Below are positions 14,376 to 23,083 of a stretch of DNA of 64,000 nt, in pieces (within the stretch, counting starts at the first letter, position 1; every line of letters begins with the position of its first letter). The translations under genes and the position numbers were made by a program. Under the pieces are notes generated by a model, which ran no database searches, was not told the origin of the DNA, and saw only the letters and a program-made list of their open reading frames with translations. Source of the DNA: Aliihoeflea sp052435735 (GTDB lineage: Bacteria; Pseudomonadota; Alphaproteobacteria; Rhizobiales; Rhizobiaceae); the NCBI GenBank assembly GCA_052435735.1, contig JBQVNB010000008.1, positions 62,001-126,000 on the forward strand. The letters run 5' to 3'.

Positions 14376-15695
14376 TCACGAACGCGCCTGCGGCCACGAG
14401 CCGTGAAGATCGTCGATTACGAAGACGTGGGCGTGGCGATGGCCGTTCGGCCGTCCTTCATTCCAATGCGGGTGCGACGCAGGAAGGCCATCATGCGCAT
14501 GTTCTACGATTTCGGCATCGCCTGCCGGCCACACGCGTAGCGCAACAAAAACGCCCGCCGCGGCAATCACCGCCAGCAACACGGACGTGGCGGGCAGCCC
14601 CAAGCTCGCGCCTGCCCATCCCGCAAGCGGATAGGTGACCAGCCAGCAGGCGTGCGACAGGGCGAACTGGGCGGCGAACAGCGCTGGACGGTCTTCGGCA
14701 TGGGACGAGCGACGCAACAGCCGTCCGGAAGGCGTCTGCGCGAGGGAATAGCCAACACCGACGACGAACCAGACGAGAAGCAGCAGCCCGTAGGAGTCGA
14801 TGGCGGCCGCAGCCAGGGTTGCGACGGCCAAAATGCCCGCCCCCGCGAGCATCACCGGGCGGTCGGGCAGGCTGTCGAGGAGCCGGGGCAGCGCCAGTGC
14901 GACGACCATCGAGCCGCCACCGAAGGCAGCCAACGCTAGCGCCATCTCGCTCTGGCCAAGGCCGAAGACGGTCTGTACGTAGACGACCGTGTTGACGATG
15001 ACGACCGCGCCCGCGGCGGCGACGGCCATGTTGATCGCCAGCAACCCGCGCAGGCGCGGCGTCGCGAGATAGATGCGGATGCCGCGCGTCGTGCGGTCGT
15101 AAATGCCGCGCGGGGCGCTCGGTTTCGGGTTCGGCAGGACGACCGTCAGCACCAGCGCGGCCGAAACGAGGAAGCCGACGACCGTTCCGGCGAACAGGCT
15201 ATGGAAGCTGATGACCGTCAGAAGCGCGGCCGCGATGATCGGGCTGACGAGGCTCTCGAGGTCGTAGGCGAGCCGCGAAAGCGACAGCGCCCGCGTGTAC
15301 TCCTTCTCGTCCGGCAGCACGTCCGGGATCGTCGCCTGGAAGGTCGGCGTGAACGCGGCCGAGGCCGATTGCAGCGCGAAGATCAGGACGTATACCTGCC
15401 AGATTTCGGTGACGAACGGCAAAAGCACCGCCACGGCCGCCCGGACGAGATCGAGCGCCACGAGCGTCGCACGCCGCGGCAGCCGCTCGGCGAAGGCCGC
15501 GGCGACCGGCGCGACGCCGACATAGGCTACCATCTTGATGGCGAGCGCCGTCCCGAGCACCGCCCCGGCGTTCTCGCCCGCCAGCTCGAACGCTAGCAGG
15601 CCGAGCGCAACCGTCGCCAGCCCGGTCCCCAGCAGCGCGATGATCTGCGCCAGGAACAGGTGACGGTAGGTGCGGTTCGCAAGGACGTTCAGCAT
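14376..15695 (-). CDS. MFS transporter with His-rich C-terminal tail
   Basis: The 439-residue protein has about 12 hydrophobic segments of the major facilitator superfamily, of the YfiS/enterobactin-exporter-like type. The C-terminal tail (about 395-430) is rich in His (HAHDG, HPHW, HRHAHV), suggesting a metal-binding lid for a divalent metal exporter; this is inference. The ATG at 15695 has an AAAGG site 8 bases upstream; another in-frame ATG at 15770 would add 25 polar residues. The gene is convergent with copA (32-base gap) and divergent from the HupE module. Confidence 0.75.
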   Translation of the reverse strand: MLNVLANRTYRHLFLAQIIALLGTGLATVALGLLAFELAGENAGAVLGTALAIKMVAYVGVAPVAAAFAERLPRRATLVALDLVRAAVAVLLPFVTEIWQVYVLIFALQSASAAFTPTFQATIPDVLPDEKEYTRALSLSRLAYDLESLVSPIIAAALLTVISFHSLFAGTVVGFLVSAALVLTVVLPNPKPSAPRGIYDRTTRGIRIYLATPRLRGLLAINMAVAAAGAVVIVNTVVYVQTVFGLGQSEMALALAAFGGGSMVVALALPRLLDSLPDRPVMLAGAGILAVATLAAAAIDSYGLLLLVWFVVGVGYSLAQTPSGRLLRRSSHAEDRPALFAAQFALSHACWLVTYPLAGWAGASLGLPATSVLLAVIAAAGVFVALRVWPAGDAEIVEHAHDGLPASHPHWNEGRPNGHRHAHVFVIDDLHGSWPQARS

Positions 15696-15827
15696 GTCGG
15701 ACCTTTGACGGATGTTTGCCGAAGCATCGTGGACAATATCGTGGCCATTCTGCGGGGCAACGGCCTTCATCTCGCCCCAGAATCACGCGAAAGGTTTCGT
15801 TAACCACCGAGGGGTATCGCTGGCATC

Positions 15828-16205
15828 ATGATCGGCCGTCTGCAAAGCGTCGCGTTGCGCGTCGTCATCGCCTGCGCGATGGCGGTGTCGCTTTTGCTCG
15901 CGCCGACTGGCGGCTCCTCCTCGCATGACCCGCACGCGCTCGCCCAGATCGAAGCCGAGCGCCATCTGGAGCTCGCCGCCGAGATCGCCGAGCACGGTCA
16001 CTCGCATGACGATGGCTGGGACAGCGAAAGCAAGCCCGGCCATCTGCATGGTCATAACGCCGCCGATCACCTGCACGACACGCCAACCTATCCGCCGTCC
16101 GTGGCCACGCTCTTCGTCCGGACAAGCGACGCCTGGCGCATTAGCGCCTTTCCCGAATCCTTGCCCGTCCGAATCTTCGAACTGGACCGTCCGCCGCGAG
16201 CGTGA
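15828..16205 (+). CDS. His-rich exported protein next to HupE
   Basis: The 125-residue protein has a signal peptide (about 8-26) and a His/Asp/Glu-rich middle (33-85) with HGHSHDDG, HLHGHN and HLHD clusters. A tail near residues 94-125 ends before the HupE gene, 55 bases downstream. It probably binds divalent metal or copper in the periplasm and may feed or buffer the HupE protein. I do not recognise a named family. Confidence 0.6.
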   Translation: MIGRLQSVALRVVIACAMAVSLLLAPTGGSSSHDPHALAQIEAERHLELAAEIAEHGHSHDDGWDSESKPGHLHGHNAADHLHDTPTYPPSVATLFVRTSDAWRISAFPESLPVRIFELDRPPRA

Positions 16206-16260
16206 GCGATCGCTGCCCCCCGATCGGGGCGACGTTCCTCTCAACACGGACACCATATTC

Positions 16261-16995
16261 ATGAGACAACCACCATCTGTGGTGGGCAGCCGGACGCTTG
16301 TCGCGTTCGCTTCTCATCTGACGTCTGGGCTCCTCGCGCTCGGCATGATCCTCGCTTTCGCATCTTCCGCCTTCGCCCATGCGGTGACGGCGGGCGATCA
16401 GGGCTACATCCAGGAAATCAGCGGGGTGAACATCATTCCGTTCATCTATCTGGGGGCCAAGCACATGGTCACCGGATACGACCACATCCTGTTCCTGCTG
16501 GGCGTGATCTTCTTTCTCTACCGGATGCAGCACATCGCCATCTACGTGACGCTGTTCGCCATCGGTCACTCCACGACCATGCTGCTCGGCGTCTATTTCA
16601 ACATCGGGATCAACAGCTACATCATCGACGCCATCATCGGCCTGTCCGTCGTCTACAAGGCGCTCGACAATATGGGGGCCTACCAGCGCTGGTTCGGCTT
16701 CCAGCCCAACACCAAGGCTGCGACCCTCATCTTCGGGCTGTTTCACGGCTTTGGCCTGTCGACCAAGATCCTCGAATACGACATCGCGCCGGACGGCCTC
16801 GTGCCGAACCTGCTGGCCTTCAATGTCGGCGTCGAAATCGGCCAGCTATTGGCCCTCGGTGCGATCCTGATCGTCATGGGCTTCTGGCGGAAAAGCTCAA
16901 GCTTCTTCCGTCATGCCTACACGGCCAACGTGGCCATGATGACCGCAGGCTTCCTCCTCTTCGGCTACCAGATGGCCGGATATCTCGTTTCCTGA
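16261..16995 (+). CDS. HupE/UreJ-family membrane metal transporter
   Basis: The 244-residue protein has an N-terminal hydrophobic signal (about 16-38, cut near AFA-HA) and six or so membrane helices. His-containing motifs typical of HupE/UreJ are visible: KHMVTGYDHILFL (about 62-74), FAIGHS and LFHGFGLS. Family members have been linked to nickel or copper handling. The start ATG at 16261 begins the signal sequence. Genes for a His-rich exported protein (55 bases upstream) and a membrane-anchored periplasmic protein (20 bases downstream) flank it, forming a likely operon. The transported metal and direction cannot be told from sequence. Confidence 0.8.
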   Translation: MRQPPSVVGSRTLVAFASHLTSGLLALGMILAFASSAFAHAVTAGDQGYIQEISGVNIIPFIYLGAKHMVTGYDHILFLLGVIFFLYRMQHIAIYVTLFAIGHSTTMLLGVYFNIGINSYIIDAIIGLSVVYKALDNMGAYQRWFGFQPNTKAATLIFGLFHGFGLSTKILEYDIAPDGLVPNLLAFNVGVEIGQLLALGAILIVMGFWRKSSSFFRHAYTANVAMMTAGFLLFGYQMAGYLVS

Positions 16996-17015
16996 ATTTC
17001 CCGAAAGGACCTCAC

Positions 17016-17753
17016 ATGTACAACACCGACATGCCAACCCGCGCTGAACTTCCTTCAACCGCCAAGCTGCTGCGCTCGACCGGGATCGCGATCGTGACCG
17101 CAGGCGCTCTGCTCGTCGCCGTCGTTCTCCCGTCCGAGTACGGCGTCGATCCGACAGGCATTGGGTCGGCTCTGAACCTGACGGAGATGGGCGAGATCAA
17201 GACGCAACTCGCCGAGGAGGCCGCAGCCGACGCGGCCATGGACGCCGCCGCCAGCGCAAACCCGGCCGCGACGTCCACCAGCACGACGTCCGCGCCCGCG
17301 GCGTCCGGCACACCGGCACCGATGGTCGCTCCTGTCGCGCCGCCCACTCCTCCGGCACCGCCGGCACCCGAGCGCCAATCCAGCATATGGGGCACGATCG
17401 GCGCACTGATCGTCTCGCCCGCCGCCGCCCAGGAGCAGCGCCAGGACGAGATGACGATCACGCTTGCGCCCGGCGAGGGAGCCGAAATCAAGCTGACAAT
17501 GGTCGAAGGCGAGATCGCGGCCTTCGCCTGGGCCGTCTCGGAGGGTGGTGCCGTCAACTATGACACCCACGGCGACGGTGGCGGTCAGAACATCAGCTAT
17601 GAGAAGGGCCGCGGCATCTCATCCGACGAAGGCCAGTTGCAGGCTGCGTTCACCGGGCGTCACGGCTGGTTTTGGCGCAACCGCGGCGATGCACCAGTCT
17701 CGCTGACGATCCGGACAAGCGGGACATACACGGCGATCGAACGTCTGGTGTAG
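17016..17753 (+). CDS. membrane-anchored periplasmic protein of the HupE module
   Basis: The 245-residue protein has a cytosolic N-terminus, one membrane helix (about 21-41), an Ala/Thr/Pro-rich flexible linker (about 68-121) and a C-terminal domain of about 105 residues rich in Gly and aromatic residues (GRHGWFWRN near 215-223). Similar proteins next to HupE in alphaproteobacteria are labelled transmembrane anchor proteins, with no known activity. The 20-base gap to hupE argues for co-transcription. Confidence 0.6.
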   Translation: MYNTDMPTRAELPSTAKLLRSTGIAIVTAGALLVAVVLPSEYGVDPTGIGSALNLTEMGEIKTQLAEEAAADAAMDAAASANPAATSTSTTSAPAASGTPAPMVAPVAPPTPPAPPAPERQSSIWGTIGALIVSPAAAQEQRQDEMTITLAPGEGAEIKLTMVEGEIAAFAWAVSEGGAVNYDTHGDGGGQNISYEKGRGISSDEGQLQAAFTGRHGWFWRNRGDAPVSLTIRTSGTYTAIERLV

Positions 17754-18098
17754 TTGCCACAGGCGGGGTGGCGCAAGGCGCGCCATCCTGCCTCCAACGT
17801 CCGGTTTCGAGAGAGGCTGAGGAGCCCGTCTACGTAGGCAATGGGGTCGACAGCCGACCGACGGTTCAGGGGTGGTTTCCTGCCCGACCGCTTCTGAGCG
17901 CCGGAATAGAAAAAGCGGCCATTCGAATGGCCGCCGTACTTCGACCGCTACGCGCCTCATCATTTCAGACGTTGTGACCATTGTCATGAACATCCAAAAG
18001 CGGCCGGTCGGCTATCCGCCCCAACACGCGCATCCACCGAATGTCAAAATGCAGGCGCACATGGGTTTGCGAAAGGGTCGACGGTATCGGTGATCACC
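17754..18098. other. gene-free boundary between metal and defence blocks
   Basis: No supported gene. It holds one palindromic terminator (17910-17934) for the minus-strand ATPase gene. Several frames exist, but their translations look like noise. No tRNA or direct repeat that would mark an integration site was seen. Confidence 0.55.
17910..17934 (-). terminator. terminator of the KAP-like ATPase gene
   Basis: GCGGCCAT (17915-17922) pairs with ATGGCCGC (17927-17934) around TCGA. On the minus strand it is followed by five U residues and UCUA. It lies about 165 bases past the stop of the ATPase gene. Confidence 0.7.
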
Positions 18099-21000
18099 CT
18101 ATGATCGATAAAGATAAACGATGATGTCGTCCGAAAAAATCGCCTTTCCTACCGAAGAAATGATGTCCCTTTTCTCCAACCATTGCACTAGATCACTGTT
18201 TTCATTTGTGCTCTTTAGCGTCGGACGCGCATATCCTGTTTGAATTCTCGAGTATGGGTAAGGAAGTTGTCCCAGAACCTCACGAACCTCATTCTTGTCG
18301 AGCATTTCTTGGAGTAGATTGAGCAGCTTGATCTGCGCGTTTAAGGGGTCAGCGTTCCCAATGACTGCTTTGACGATTTCTGACGTGAGTGAAGGCAGCG
18401 CGCCATTTGTCCGCAAAAGGATCGGCCCAATAATGCCAGCCCGCTCGGGAAGGCTGGGTAGACCGTTCAAGTCCATCAAGCCGATGATCGCACGCTTCTC
18501 GTCGTCCGAGATATCGGTGGCAAGCAATCGCTCGCGGAAATCGTCGTCGATCGAGAAAGGGCTGGGGTCACGCAGATAGGAGGCGATGTTCTGGGCGACG
18601 AATACGGTTTGAAGCTCGACCTCGCCGTCGAGTGCGCCCAAATTCCCGGCATCGAACGTGACGCGCCGCTCGTCGATAAGTACCCGGCGTTTACGGGCAC
18701 CTATAGATTCCGGAAATTTCTTGAATTCCTTGGGTAGGGCTCGGACATATGCACGGTATGCCTCATCTTCGAGATCTTCCGCTTCGACCAGGAACTGACG
18801 GAGAGGAAACGCTTCCTTGGTTTCCGGAATTGGCGTTCTCAGAAGAGCGTCGCGGACATCGGTATCGTGAAGGAAGGCAATGAGAGCGCCACTCTCGAAA
18901 GACTTCGAGCGAATGAAAGCGAAACAATTGGACCAAGTGGGTGCGATCTGGGCTCCACGGACCGTCATGGCCTGATAGCGCTCGGGCACTTCTTCGAGTG
19001 TCGGCAAAAGCTTCGTTTGGCGTAGAACGAAGGTTGCTATCTCTTCGGCGTCGAGCTCATCATGTGACATCACAGCTAGTATGGCGTCGATATCCTCCTC
19101 ATCGTCATCGTCCGCATCCAGCAGAACGTTCGCGAAGTACGTTCCGAAATCGCTTTCCACCCGATCGAGGAGGGCTTCAGCTCCAGAGCTTCGAACCCTT
19201 GAGTAACGCCGCTTACGCAGCTCTGGACCGATTTCTTTACCGAGGATAGAGCCGAAGATATAGTCGAAGTTCGCATCGTTTAGGCGATAATGGCCAAGTT
19301 CGTACAGTTTGCGAGCGACGTTCGGATATCTATCAATCGCAGCGAGGTCCTTCGTCTCGATCCGTAACTCTTCGAGCTTGACCGGATCCACCCCCTCCAA
19401 GAGGTCAAGAATGTCGCAGAGATTGTCGGCAGCAAACGCCCGCAATCCGGGGTGCTCCTCGCGCTCGCGAGCCAGCACGGACGGCGGAAGATGTTCGATG
19501 AGGCGCGCGATATGCAAGGCTGCCGAGGAGCCTTTAATGGCCGACGGTACAAAACTGCGCCAAGCATCCAAGAGTTGTCTCAAGAACTCGCCGACGTTCG
19601 ATCCCGCCGTGTAGTAGGCTTCGAAGAATTCTTGCTGGTTCGGAAATTCATTTGAGAGGTATGCGAAGAGCTTCCCGAGGCGCTCCCTATGTTCCTCGCC
19701 CTCCAGGAGCGCGTCGACAAGCCGCACGTTCAGCGCATAATCGAGGCCGAAATCGTCCTCTCTCATTCCCACGATGACTTCGCGCGGGTTGTCGATCGGG
19801 AAAAGGGGTTCGGGTGTATGGAAAGCCCTGATCTGTATCAGGAACTTGTTGTCGCTCGGTGAAAGCCGTCCCGAGTGAAACAAGGAGGTATACTGGTAGT
19901 AGCTATCATCGAGGTAGCCTTCCAAGACCAAGAACCGGGCAAGTTCACCGCCATTGCCGAGGGCATCAAAGAGGCTTTCGACCTCCTGCGTACTGGACCG
20001 CAGCAAGACATTGAACTTGCTCGTCCGGATGGCTTTAATCTCACTTCTTAGTCGGGCGATCCTCCGATGCGCAGCCTTTTTATGCGCATCCGCTTTCTGT
20101 TCTATGCTTCGAACCCTATCGGCATAGGCCGCGTTGGAGTCTACAATGCCTTGCAGAGCAGAATTGTTGTGCTGAGAGCGATAATTATGGACATCACGAC
20201 AGTATAGAAGCGGTGCAGATATAAGTTCTTCGAAATGCGAATTTTCAGATAAGTTTCTGAGCGCAATGTTCTCCTGGGAGGTTCTACCCACGCTAATGAC
20301 ATTGGCCGGCAATGTCTCAAGAAGGGCCATCGCGTAAATGCGTCTGAGCTCGCGCACATCCTTAGGGATTTGCTGTTCGGCGGTTTCAATATCGCGTTCG
20401 ATTTCGGCGATCTCTGATCGGTAGCCTCGTTCACGTGCAGAGACGAGATCGTCTTTACGCCCTAAAATTCTAGCGAGATGCCCTTCGCCGCGGTGGAGCT
20501 GTTCGAAGTCCCTGGGATAGACGTTCTTGTAGATCAGGACGGCAAGAAGCTTCGTAGCGTCGAGGACGTTCTCGCCATCGGTTTCCAGATTGGCAACGTA
20601 GATCGCGTACTCGTTGAAGATATTATGAATCAGCCGGAGATCGCCGAGGTAGCGGGACACTTCGCGCAGGAACTGCTGGTCAAGCCTCCCGTCCAGCTCT
20701 AGCCGCTTGCCCTGCGCGAGCACCATGTCAATCGAGTTCGAGCTGTTGATGATAGGAATGACGGGGATGATGAATTCGAAGAACTTGGTCCGGTCGGTGT
20801 TGACGAACATGTCGTCGCGCAGCGCGTAGAGGAACCTGACCCGCCGTTTCACGCCCACGTTGCCGTTAACGAGACTATTAATTTCGCGAAGGGTGACAAA
20901 GATGTCGGAATCCTCAAAACGATCGAGATCCTCCACGACCACGAGGTCGTAACGTGTCGACTGGAAGAAGTAGACAATCTCGTCCAGATGACGGTTAAGA

Positions 21001-21704
21001 ATCGAATCTTGATCTTCCGAAAACGGCCGTATCTCGATGTCTTTCAGCGAAATACTTTTTAGTGAAACGCCGAAGCTGGCGACGTAAAAGTGATGGATCG
21101 CAGACCAAACAAAAATCAGCGCAAAAGCAGCTGCGGACATATTGAGCCAATTCGAGAGATCGTAAGGTTCAAAGTACGACCCCTCGAAAATTGCTGCACG
21201 TTTATGGAACACATGCCAGAGAGCAAGCAGTCCAATAAGGATGTATAGTGATCGTAGGATTGACCAGAATCCTGGCGATTGGATACGCTTGAAACGTGAT
21301 AGTGGCAGTTTGTCCGCATCCGCGCCATACAGCAGTTGCTGGAGGATACTCCGCTCAATCTCCTGCTTGGTCACCGTGCGCCGCTCATCGCCAGCTTCCG
21401 GCAAGAACGCCGAGAGAGAGATTTGCAGAGCCTGCCGGGGATACGACTTCAGGAACGATCGGATGATACTGCTCTTGCCAGAGCCATAAGGCCCGGTGAG
21501 CGCGATGTTAGAAACGACCGCACTGTCGGTCGCGAACTTCAACGCGGCCGCATAAACCCCGGCTTGATCTGCCTCGTCGGTTGGGGCGAGATCGACGAAT
21601 CTAGATGGCCCGCCGGTTGAAGCGGTACGTAGGCGCAGCCCTTCCAACATATCGGTGAACTTGTAGGCAATCCAATGGCCGGCCGCAGTAATTTTAATTT
21701 TCAT
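18099..21704 (-). CDS. KAP/YobI-like membrane P-loop ATPase, putative defence protein
   Basis: The 1201-residue protein has Walker A GPYGSGKS at 71-78, then two membrane helices (about 148-166 and 190-208), then Walker B VVVEDLD at 255-261. Membrane helices inserted between Walker A and B are the hallmark of KAP NTPases, and the LAPTDEADQAGVYA stretch (39-52) resembles YobI-type ATPases. A long helical region fills residues 380-1200, with coiled-coil-like stretches near 425-450 and 545-580, perhaps acting as a sensor scaffold. The gene follows the HEPN and PIN genes on the same strand after a 239-base gap. Base composition is visibly more AT-rich than the flanks, as in transferred genes. The anti-phage role is inferred. 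Confidence 0.7.
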   Translation of the reverse strand: MKIKITAAGHWIAYKFTDMLEGLRLRTASTGGPSRFVDLAPTDEADQAGVYAAALKFATDSAVVSNIALTGPYGSGKSSIIRSFLKSYPRQALQISLSAFLPEAGDERRTVTKQEIERSILQQLLYGADADKLPLSRFKRIQSPGFWSILRSLYILIGLLALWHVFHKRAAIFEGSYFEPYDLSNWLNMSAAAFALIFVWSAIHHFYVASFGVSLKSISLKDIEIRPFSEDQDSILNRHLDEIVYFFQSTRYDLVVVEDLDRFEDSDIFVTLREINSLVNGNVGVKRRVRFLYALRDDMFVNTDRTKFFEFIIPVIPIINSSNSIDMVLAQGKRLELDGRLDQQFLREVSRYLGDLRLIHNIFNEYAIYVANLETDGENVLDATKLLAVLIYKNVYPRDFEQLHRGEGHLARILGRKDDLVSARERGYRSEIAEIERDIETAEQQIPKDVRELRRIYAMALLETLPANVISVGRTSQENIALRNLSENSHFEELISAPLLYCRDVHNYRSQHNNSALQGIVDSNAAYADRVRSIEQKADAHKKAAHRRIARLRSEIKAIRTSKFNVLLRSSTQEVESLFDALGNGGELARFLVLEGYLDDSYYQYTSLFHSGRLSPSDNKFLIQIRAFHTPEPLFPIDNPREVIVGMREDDFGLDYALNVRLVDALLEGEEHRERLGKLFAYLSNEFPNQQEFFEAYYTAGSNVGEFLRQLLDAWRSFVPSAIKGSSAALHIARLIEHLPPSVLAREREEHPGLRAFAADNLCDILDLLEGVDPVKLEELRIETKDLAAIDRYPNVARKLYELGHYRLNDANFDYIFGSILGKEIGPELRKRRYSRVRSSGAEALLDRVESDFGTYFANVLLDADDDDEEDIDAILAVMSHDELDAEEIATFVLRQTKLLPTLEEVPERYQAMTVRGAQIAPTWSNCFAFIRSKSFESGALIAFLHDTDVRDALLRTPIPETKEAFPLRQFLVEAEDLEDEAYRAYVRALPKEFKKFPESIGARKRRVLIDERRVTFDAGNLGALDGEVELQTVFVAQNIASYLRDPSPFSIDDDFRERLLATDISDDEKRAIIGLMDLNGLPSLPERAGIIGPILLRTNGALPSLTSEIVKAVIGNADPLNAQIKLLNLLQEMLDKNEVREVLGQLPYPYSRIQTGYARPTLKSTNENSDLVQWLEKRDIISSVGKAIFSDDIIVYLYRS

Positions 21705-21943
21705 CGAGCGATGTCTACTACCTTCAAATCTCTATCATAATGCACGGAGAAGCTTGTTGACCATGAGGTTTAAAAAGCGGTAGGTCCGCTCTCTTGTGTG
21801 TGTGTGCTGGCCTTAAGCGGACAGCCTGCTTTCGGCCCCGTATTCGCCATGCGGAAGCGCACCAGCAGATTCCGAGCGACTGTGCTGGGGAAGCTGCCAT
21901 TCAAGGGATTTCTGTGCGTCTCTGCCTCACGTCTGCCACGGCA

Positions 21944-23083
21944 TCATTCCTCGTAGCCCCAGTCGGGATCGATCGAGCCAAAATCTATCACCACACGGAC
22001 GGGAGTGATTTCGATACGCTCAATGACGGGTTCCTCCTCAATTTCGCGCTGCATGGAAATCGTCAGTGGAATCGTGATGGTTTCCTCGGTTTCACGAGTG
22101 TCTGAACCAAGGCTTATGTAGTCCCGATCCACGCTGTCGTGCACGGAGTAGGAGAATGTCCCCTCGAAACTGACGGTCGCCGTTACGGAGAGGGTGAAAA
22201 CAATGGTCTCCGGGGAGACATACAGAATCCTGGGATCGACTTCGGCATTCACAGCCCAGTGCTGCAGGGACGGATCGATGTTGTCGATCTCGTATTCCAA
22301 AGATGAATACGCTTCGACCTCCGGGTCGAACTGCTCGAGAAACAGCTCGATGGCTCTCTCGATTCCGTCATGCATATCAGCCGCATCGGCCTTCCGCAGC
22401 ATTCCGAGAGCGCGACCGACTGTTTTCCGAAGCTCGTTGCTCACATTGAAATGGTCGAGGGCGGAACCAAGCTCCGAGACAACCACGAGACTATCCGATT
22501 GCTCCGCGAATATTCGCCAGTCTCCATCAGCACTGACCAACAGAACCAACGTCTTGTGCGCGGCTGCCCATGCCTCAAGCGACAGCAGCGCGAGAGCATC
22601 CGGGAACTCGCTCTTCTTAGCCTCCTTCTTCGAGAAGGGCGGCTCTGTGGCGAAGTAGCGCCTGATCACCTCGGCGTGGGAGACGAGGCCCTCAACGTCG
22701 ACGATCTCAGGTTCGGTTTCGCCGGCAAAATCGTCGAAGAAGGCTTCCGCAAACGCCTCTGGCGACTTCTGAAGGTCAAGCAGTTCGTCAACTGCCCCTA
22801 TGTCGGGGTCGCATCGCCAACCTTTTCGGACCTTGTTCAGCGCGATCCTGAGCTCGGCATGGGATTGGGTGGCCATCGCCGTTATGTGCGACTTCACCTC
22901 ATTTACGACGATCTCGGACAGCAGGAACCTGGTGCCGGTGCCCTTGAATTGTGACAGGCCCCGCAATGCACGAACGTTCAGATTGCATTGGTAACGGTCG
23001 AAGGCGGTGGTATCGAGTGATATCGCACCAATCTTGCCGGAAAGCACGAGTTGGCCAAGCTGGCCTTCTTCGATCGAAGGCAT
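21944..23083 (-). CDS. PIN-domain protein, putative RNase, with beta-rich tail
   Basis: The 379-residue protein has a PIN-like fold of the DUF4935/PIN_12 type in its first 215 residues. Candidate metal-binding acids are D24, E57 or E62, D162 and D186/D188, spaced as in PIN nucleases. Residues about 265-375 are beta-rich, acidic and of unknown type. PIN proteins usually cut RNA with Mg or Mn ions. The ATG directly follows the stop of the HEPN-like gene (TGAATG), so the two are surely co-translated. It probably acts as an effector of the defence-like set. Confidence 0.7.
   Translation of the reverse strand: MPSIEEGQLGQLVLSGKIGAISLDTTAFDRYQCNLNVRALRGLSQFKGTGTRFLLSEIVVNEVKSHITAMATQSHAELRIALNKVRKGWRCDPDIGAVDELLDLQKSPEAFAEAFFDDFAGETEPEIVDVEGLVSHAEVIRRYFATEPPFSKKEAKKSEFPDALALLSLEAWAAAHKTLVLLVSADGDWRIFAEQSDSLVVVSELGSALDHFNVSNELRKTVGRALGMLRKADAADMHDGIERAIELFLEQFDPEVEAYSSLEYEIDNIDPSLQHWAVNAEVDPRILYVSPETIVFTLSVTATVSFEGTFSYSVHDSVDRDYISLGSDTRETEETITIPLTISMQREIEEEPVIERIEITPVRVVIDFGSIDPDWGYEE

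Noticed and set aside
15771..15827. GAGGGGTAT-like half site as a nickel/cobalt (RcnR/DmeR-type) operator
   Set aside because: Only half of the expected G-tract dyad is present, so the match is too weak.
1..18000. Integrase, transposase or tRNA that would mark the island ends
   Set aside because: None was found in the metal block or in the defence block, so the mode of transfer cannot be told.
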